Below, piece after piece: positions 58,801 through 64,000 of a stretch of 64,000 nt of DNA. Under the pieces are notes generated by a model. That model saw only the letters and a program-made list of their open reading frames with translations. It was not told the DNA's origin and ran no database searches. How positions within the stretch are numbered: the stretch's first letter is position 1; every line of letters begins with the position of its first letter. Position numbers and translations under genes: made by a program. Source of the stretch: Mytilus edulis. Taxonomy: Eukaryota > Mollusca > Bivalvia > Mytilida > Mytilidae. The stretch covers positions 38,968,193 to 39,032,192 of the forward strand of contig NC_092354.1 of assembly GCF_963676685.1 (NCBI RefSeq). Reading direction: 5' to 3'.

Positions 58801-61800
58801 TAGATGAAGTTGAGCATGTTTTACTTATTAATATATATGCAAGTGGCATGACCCCTTAAATAGTAAACAGGAAAACAAGAAAACAGTAGACAGAATCAGG
58901 GACTTTCTTTACTAACATAGAAAGTCCATGACAGAATACAGCTGAGAGTCTATATATTAAAGTAGTACAATCGTAGTTTATATGTAGATACACGCCGAAA
59001 ATAATTCTCCTCTCTAAGGAGGTATAATAACTGTGGTTCTTGCGATCTAAACACCATGATATGAAACGCGAAAAATAATTGTCCACTTTAAGGAGGTATA
59101 ATAGTTGTGATTCTTGCGATCTAAATACCATGATATGGAGAACGCTCTGAATTGATTATTTATTTTTCATGTATGTTATCTATCATACGATTGGTTGTAC
59201 TTGTGTCACATGTTTTACTTATTTTAATATATATGCAACTGGTATGACCCCTTAGATATTAAACGTTAACATTTCAAAGAAAACACTAGACAGAATACAG
59301 AGAGTCTCTATATATTGAAGTAGTATAATCGTAGTTTACATGTAGATAAACGCGAAAAATAATTGTCCTCTATAAGGAGGTATAATAGTTGTGGTTTTTG
59401 CGATCTAACCACCATGATGTTGAGATTACTCTGATTGGCTTATTTATTTTTCATTTGTGTTATCTATCATACGATTAGTTGTATTTGTACATGTTTCGAA
59501 CCGGAAGTCTTATCTATGACTAAAATTCAGTCTGATGACGGAATCACATCCGGATTCCTTTTTTGTCGTTTTTCTCCCAAAATAACTCAACCTGAATAAT
59601 CATAAGAATGGATGACAAATGCGACTATGCATGTTACCTATAGGACACCAAGGCATGATGATTGACTTATTGTGGAAGGAAGAGAAGCGACACACAAAAT
59701 GAGGTCTTCTCGTTTAATAGTTTATAGTTATCAAAAGTACCAGGATTATAAATTTTATATATAGATATGTGTCGTTATTTTATTGCTTTCAATGTTCAAT
59801 GCTTTATCAATATAAGTATGTAAATACATCTATAAATGTTAGAAAATTAAATAGTATGTCATTCATGAGAGCTTGTTGAAGGACCAAGCTTCATATCGTC
59901 TAACAAGTTAAGGAATATAATTGTATTTACATCATCGAAACAATTATAACAATTATGAGTGTTTACATCCATATGTGGAATATTTGTGGAATAACTGGTG
60001 GGGACTCTTCTTATAAAGTCTATTCGAATATATTTTACGATTGACCTTGTTCGTGTTTATGTACTTCGCTCTCATTGAAGTTTCCTCCAATCTGTACGTG
60101 AAAAAAACTCATGAAGGCAACATTTAGCTGAATTGAAATTTTGAATAAATATACTCTTGATTACTTATTTTTTTTTTGTATTAATTTTTTTTTGTATTAC
60201 TTTATTTGTTGTTACTTGATGATATAGTAAAAAATCCACCAAACCATATGCATATGCATTGATTTTGGTTTGGACCCATATGACTTAAAATTTTTATATC
60301 ATTGAGAAGCTCCAAATTATCTTCTTTTGATTCAAAACAGCCATTTTTTGGCATTAAAATTAAAATATCTTGTTCTCCTATTAGCAGTAAATCCTCTGAA
60401 TCTACTGGGCCAAATTTAACCAAACTTGGCCACAATCATCCTTGGGGTATCTAGTTTAAAAAATGTGTCCGATGACCTGGCCATCGAAACAAGATGGCCG
60501 CCATGGCTAAAAATAGAACACAGGGGTAAAATGCAGTTTTTGGCTTATAACTCAAAAACCAAACACTAAGAGCAAATCTGACATGGGGTAAAATTGATTA
60601 TCAGGTCAAGATCTATCTGCCCTGAATTTTTCAGATGAATCGGACAACCCGTTGTTGGGTTGCTGCCCTTGAATTGGTAATTTTAAGGAAATTTTGCAGT
60701 TTTTGGTTATTATCTTGAATACTATTATAGATAGAGATAAACTGTAAACAGCAATAATGCTCAGCAAAGTAAGATCTACAAATAAGTCAAACATGACCAA
60801 AGTTATCAGAGATTTCCTTAAGGAGTTATTGTCCTTTATTATCAATATTGAACAACTTTTCGTCATTTTTGTAACTTGTACAAAAATCTTCTTTTCTAAA
60901 ACTATGGGCCAAATTTAACCGAACTTGGCCACAATCATTACTAGGGTATCTATTTTAAAACAGTGTCTAATGACCCTGCCGGCCGACATCAGTAAATCCA
61001 GTACCAGGTGAGCGACACAGGCTCTTGAGAGCCTCTAGTTAGAAGAAAATAGCGAAATCCTATATTGGTAGGATACAGATCAAACGACCGTTCTGGTACC
61101 AAAATATCTAAAACAATGAAAAACCTAACGCTTGTAAGTCGACACACTGACACATCTCATTAGGCATAACATTTGTGATGATTATCTAAAACGTTTCATG
61201 CGTATGTTGTGCCTATTTCAGTCGGTCTTCCCCATGACCATGTAAGTACAATTTGTGCGGAAAGACAATAGCTCTATTCCTATGACAGAACTATAAACCA
61301 AACTTCCATTAAATGCAATCAACGATAATTGTTAACTGAACTTTAATTGTCTTTAAATAACATTGTGCGTTTTTTTTTGTATATATAATTAAGTCCACTC
61401 TTCAGCTGCAACAGAGTATTTTAACATAAGGAGATGAGGTATGATTGCCAATGAGACATCTATCTATCAAAAATCAAATTAAGTGGATGTAAGCCATAAT
61501 GGACAACAGTAACAGGCCTTCAACACTGAGAAAAACTCATTCTGTTAAGTCAGCCATAAGGACTCCGATATACAAAGTATTAATCAATCCAATTGAAAAA
61601 ACTAACGGCCAAATGTATAACGTAACAATATTTTACAAATAAATTACCTACCCTAGCCAAACCGCAAGCTCCTGACTTGGAAAAGGGACATAATGTATGT
61701 TTGTATATTGCTTTATTTGAACAAATTTAAAACATTACTTGTAGTACAAAAACACATTACATTGTAGAGCTTTTGTCTAATGTATTTCAGAAAAATAGCT

Positions 61801-63988
61801 TTTGGCTGCCAGAACAAAAACGAAATAAGTTTCAAATATTTGTCACTCAAACGTATTCTTGATATTCAGGAACACACTGTAGAGAATTGTTTAAATTGAC
61901 ATTAAGTTATATAAATACCTCTTTGTTAACGCTTATTATAATCAAATTTCAGATTCACGTTCATGCCCAAACGGATGGTTTAGAAACGGAACCAAATGCT
62001 ACTTTTTCAGTGAAGAGCTTAAAACTTGGATGGACGCAAAGGTTGGTAATTTGTAATTTATTTCACATCGTATTTTTCTTTAATTATCGGATGTTGCTTG
62101 CACTTTTATGTTATTTAGTAATATTCTATTTAGTAAGATAGACAAACCATTTTATTTTATTCGTATTCGATTTGATATATTTTTTTCAATATTTTTTTCT
62201 AATTTTTCAATATCATGTTACAAATGTATGAAAATCAAAAGGGAGCTTATATCAATAGATACAAACAACTCAGCAAAGTTTCATGATAACTGCTGAAAGC
62301 ATTTTTCACATGTTATTGATTTTCTTTATTAAATTTGCATTTTAAAATAAAAGGACATGGACAGAGGGTTTCCTTTGAAAATCAATCTTGAGACATTTTA
62401 TTTAATAACTTGATACACAACTCTCAGTCAATATTAAAAACATTAACCTGATATCATTAAGGGCATGCATGCATTGTTTTAGTTTTAGTAAGTTTAATTA
62501 TGTAGATAAGACAAAATTCAAAACGTACAAGTATACACGAAGTTATATTTCATGATTTAGACAATCAGTTAACGCGAAAAGTAAACGCGTGTTTACTTTC
62601 AAGTGCACGTAAACATATTATTGTGAAGTCTGCACAAAACGTCCGTTTACTTTTACTTATTTTTAAACATGTGAAATCTGAAGTAGAAACGCGTTTACTA
62701 CTAGCCTTAACGGACACACAGTATGTCCGTTTACTCGGTTAGACATGATAAATTACCATTTTGACCGCGTTAACGTAATTATAGTAAACGCAAAAATTGA
62801 AGTAAACTAACGAAATATGTGCACGCGGGGTTAACACGCGTTTACTTTATGTAATGCTAGGTCTGCACCCAACTATAGGTATAGGAGTGACATATTTGAA
62901 ATTGTCCAGGTGGACTTATTTCTGTCTTTTGTGTACAAAATCAAGTCAAACGGTTCTGATGAAAAATTACTGCAAAATAGAATATCGACTGTATGTTGTA
63001 ATGTCAACCAACAAAACCCACAAATTGTAATGTCCACAATTTTGGTTACTTTGTAACTCTTTGTAAACAAAATACTAAGTAGCCCTTACATATAAGATGA
63101 ATCGATCAACTGTATTAAACTTACTATTGTTATGATTAATACTCTTTTTAAGAATAGTCATAGTCCTGCCCAAATGTAAAAAAAATACAATATAGACGAA
63201 AGAGCTGTTTAAATTTTAAAAGTTATGTTACATGTGTTATACAATATACATTAATTATCAGTAATTAGTATAGTCAGTATACTCGTAAAACAAAATTATT
63301 AGGCAAGTTCAAAATTGACGTAGCGAGTGGTCCGCGTAAGGATCTACTATTCGTTTCATTGATAAAAGTCGCACATAATTTTTTTTTGTGTAAATGAAAT
63401 GTATGTCATTGTTTTTGTAACGTACAGTAGATCCTTTTTTTCCGTATTATAAAAGAGTTTTCCTTTCTTTCATACAGATAAACAGAATAAAGCAGGTACG
63501 ACCCCGATGTCGTACAATGATAAAGTCAGTTTATAAAAAATGTTATTCTATTCATACTATATATATAGTGTTTTCGATCTGTTCGGTATTAAATTAATAT
63601 TAAGATTTATTTTGTTACATTGTGTAATCAATTTATTTGTCAATCGTTAATTACAGTCGGCAGGGTTTAAGAACTTCAGTTGTTCAACCTGTTAGTCAAA
63701 TGCGTTTTGTTAAAATAAACTTTTTCACTTTTTTGGTCTTTTGGAAAATGTTGTTTGTGCTGTATTTAGCCCTTCTACAACAAAATTTGTTTTTACATGC
63801 ACAGGCATAAAAAATGTGGTTTTTATCCAACGCAATCAGAGGATTGAACGTTGTTTTGAATTAAGACTTGTTTATATATATATATATATATGTTTGACAG
63901 GTTGCCTGCGAAGATGATGGAGGAATACTTGTAGAAGTAAATTCAAAATGTGAAAACGACTTTTTAAAGATGTCAGCAAGCGAGCAAT
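55862..63988 (+). CDS. Secreted PAN-like plus C-type lectin protein, 3' end beyond window
   Basis: Exons are 55862-56177, 61953-62041 and 63901 to about 63988. Phases 1 and 0 agree. The start is the ATG just before a hydrophobic segment (SIVCLCVMFAIGVAQ, residues 12-26), the likely signal peptide; the frame is open for 32 more codons upstream. Exon 1 has a Cys-rich block resembling a PAN/Apple core (SACASFCSKHKACCVASY, then CIVDKSCCP). Exons 2 and 3 begin a C-type lectin domain: CPNGWFRNGTKCYFF, TWMDAK, then ACEDDGGILVEVNSKCEND. The WIGL core and calcium or sugar-binding loop lie beyond the edge, so ligand type cannot be told. Such lectins are secreted and often act in pathogen recognition in bivalves. 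Confidence 0.82.
56385..56535 (-). repeat. Reverse copy of the ~230-bp repeat found at 45505
   Basis: ATGTACCAGATGCACATTTC, CTCTTCAGTGATGCTCGTGG and AAATCCAAAGCTTATATAAA match the inserted pair inside the retrotransposon. Confidence 0.75.
57290..57455 (+). repeat. Repeat A, diverged
   Basis: AAGATGTTGTATACGTGTCA start, GTCTTCAACGCGGAGCATTG middle. Older-looking than the 19006 copy. Confidence 0.7.
58311..58600 (+). repeat. CCCGAAATC-rich repeat with ~107-bp internal duplication
   Basis: TTTGAGGGGTGGT occurs at about 58311 and 58420. CCCGAAATC recurs at least six times between, and AAAAATATATTCCCGGATTC twice. Two open frames here are by-products. Confidence 0.8.
58816..59485 (+). repeat. Tandem duplication, ~394-bp period, with nested ~80-bp duplication
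   Basis: CATGTTTTACTTATT and ATGACCCCTTA recur at about 58818 and 59211, followed in both by TATAATCGTAGTTTA-type blocks. GGAGGTATAATARYTGTGGTT-type blocks occur three times (59020, 59093, 59377). Confidence 0.8.
60406..61041 (+). repeat. Repeat E, longer copy
   Basis: Begins GGGCCAAATTTAACCAAAC, repeats that block near 60905, and ends GTGAGCGACACAGGCTCTTG. Matches 8583-9080. Confidence 0.75.
61428..61612 (+). repeat. Repeat A, diverged
   Basis: GAGATGAGGTATGATTGCCA start and TTGAAAAAACTAACGGCC end. Confidence 0.75.
62568..62846. repeat. Cluster of GTAAAC/GTTTAC words
   Basis: Nine occurrences in 280 bp, several as GTAAACGCG or ACGCGTTTAC, plus GTTAAC at the edges (GTTAACGCG left, GGTTAACACGCG right). 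The near-inverted edges suggest a small mobile element. Confidence 0.65.
63655..63885 (+). repeat. Repeat H, forward, with TA microsatellite
   Basis: Begins GGCAGGGTTTAAGAAC and ends in a TA tract that merges with the acceptor region of the last visible lectin exon. Confidence 0.8.
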
Positions 63989-64000
63989 GTATGTATATTT

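Larger units (their letters stand above)
56178..61952 (+). other. Intron 1 of the lectin gene, 5.8 kb
   Basis: Carries a reverse copy of the 45505-type repeat (56385-56535), repeat A (57290-57455), a CCCGAAATC-rich repeat, a tandem duplication, repeat E (60406-61041) and repeat A (61428-61612). 59500-60200 shows nothing recognisable. Confidence 0.55.
62042..63900 (+). other. Intron 2 of the lectin gene
   Basis: Donor GTTGGT is weaker than usual; acceptor GTTTGACAG follows a TA tract. It includes the GTAAAC cluster (62568-62846) and repeat H. 62900-63650 shows no recognised feature. Confidence 0.6.

Noticed and set aside
58427..58859. ORFs rich in RNPEIPKS
   Set aside because: Produced by CCCGAAATC repeats and a repeat F tract.

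Overview
The window looks like a stretch of a bivalve mollusc nuclear genome, most likely a mussel (Mytilus-like). The evidence is AT-rich DNA, genes split by GT-AG introns of 0.2 to 6 kb, dense short dispersed repeats, long poly-G/poly-C runs, and expanded innate-immune-type families (HSPA12-like, B-box/propeller, C-type lectin). Species is inferred from repeat and gene style only.

Layout. 1-2.6 kb: minus-strand four-exon gene for a small secreted-then-anchored membrane protein. 3.8-4.3 kb: compact retroelement with two ~185-bp LTR-like repeats, a Lys-type primer binding site, a polypurine tract and a tRNA-like sequence inside each LTR. 4.6-11.3 kb: plus-strand HSPA12-type HSP70 relative, three exons visible, N-terminal exons not found. 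13.7-15.2 kb: plus-strand gene end with an NHR (Neuralized)-like domain. 15.8-17.5 kb: minus-strand B-box/coiled-coil/beta-propeller gene with a single coding exon. 17.5-22 kb: repeats. 22.0-31.4 kb: plus-strand three-exon tetraspan membrane protein. 35.9-38.1 kb: a second intact copy of its exons 2 and 3 and 3' flank, without an exon 1. 43.3-49.5 kb: decayed PAT/Ngaro-like tyrosine-recombinase retrotransposon with split direct repeats and a 28-bp minisatellite. 55.9 kb to the right edge: plus-strand gene for a PAN-like plus C-type lectin protein, cut by the window end.

The rest is introns and intergenic DNA filled with MITEs (TTAA-bounded and TTA-bounded), hAT-like elements, SINE-like elements, fold-back elements and minisatellites. 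Four ~135-170 bp near-perfect hairpins have the same architecture but unrelated arm sequences. The genes do not form a pathway; several are of types common in mollusc immune and membrane-receptor expansions. Exon coordinates come from reading frames, splice consensus and phase agreement by eye, with no transcript support.
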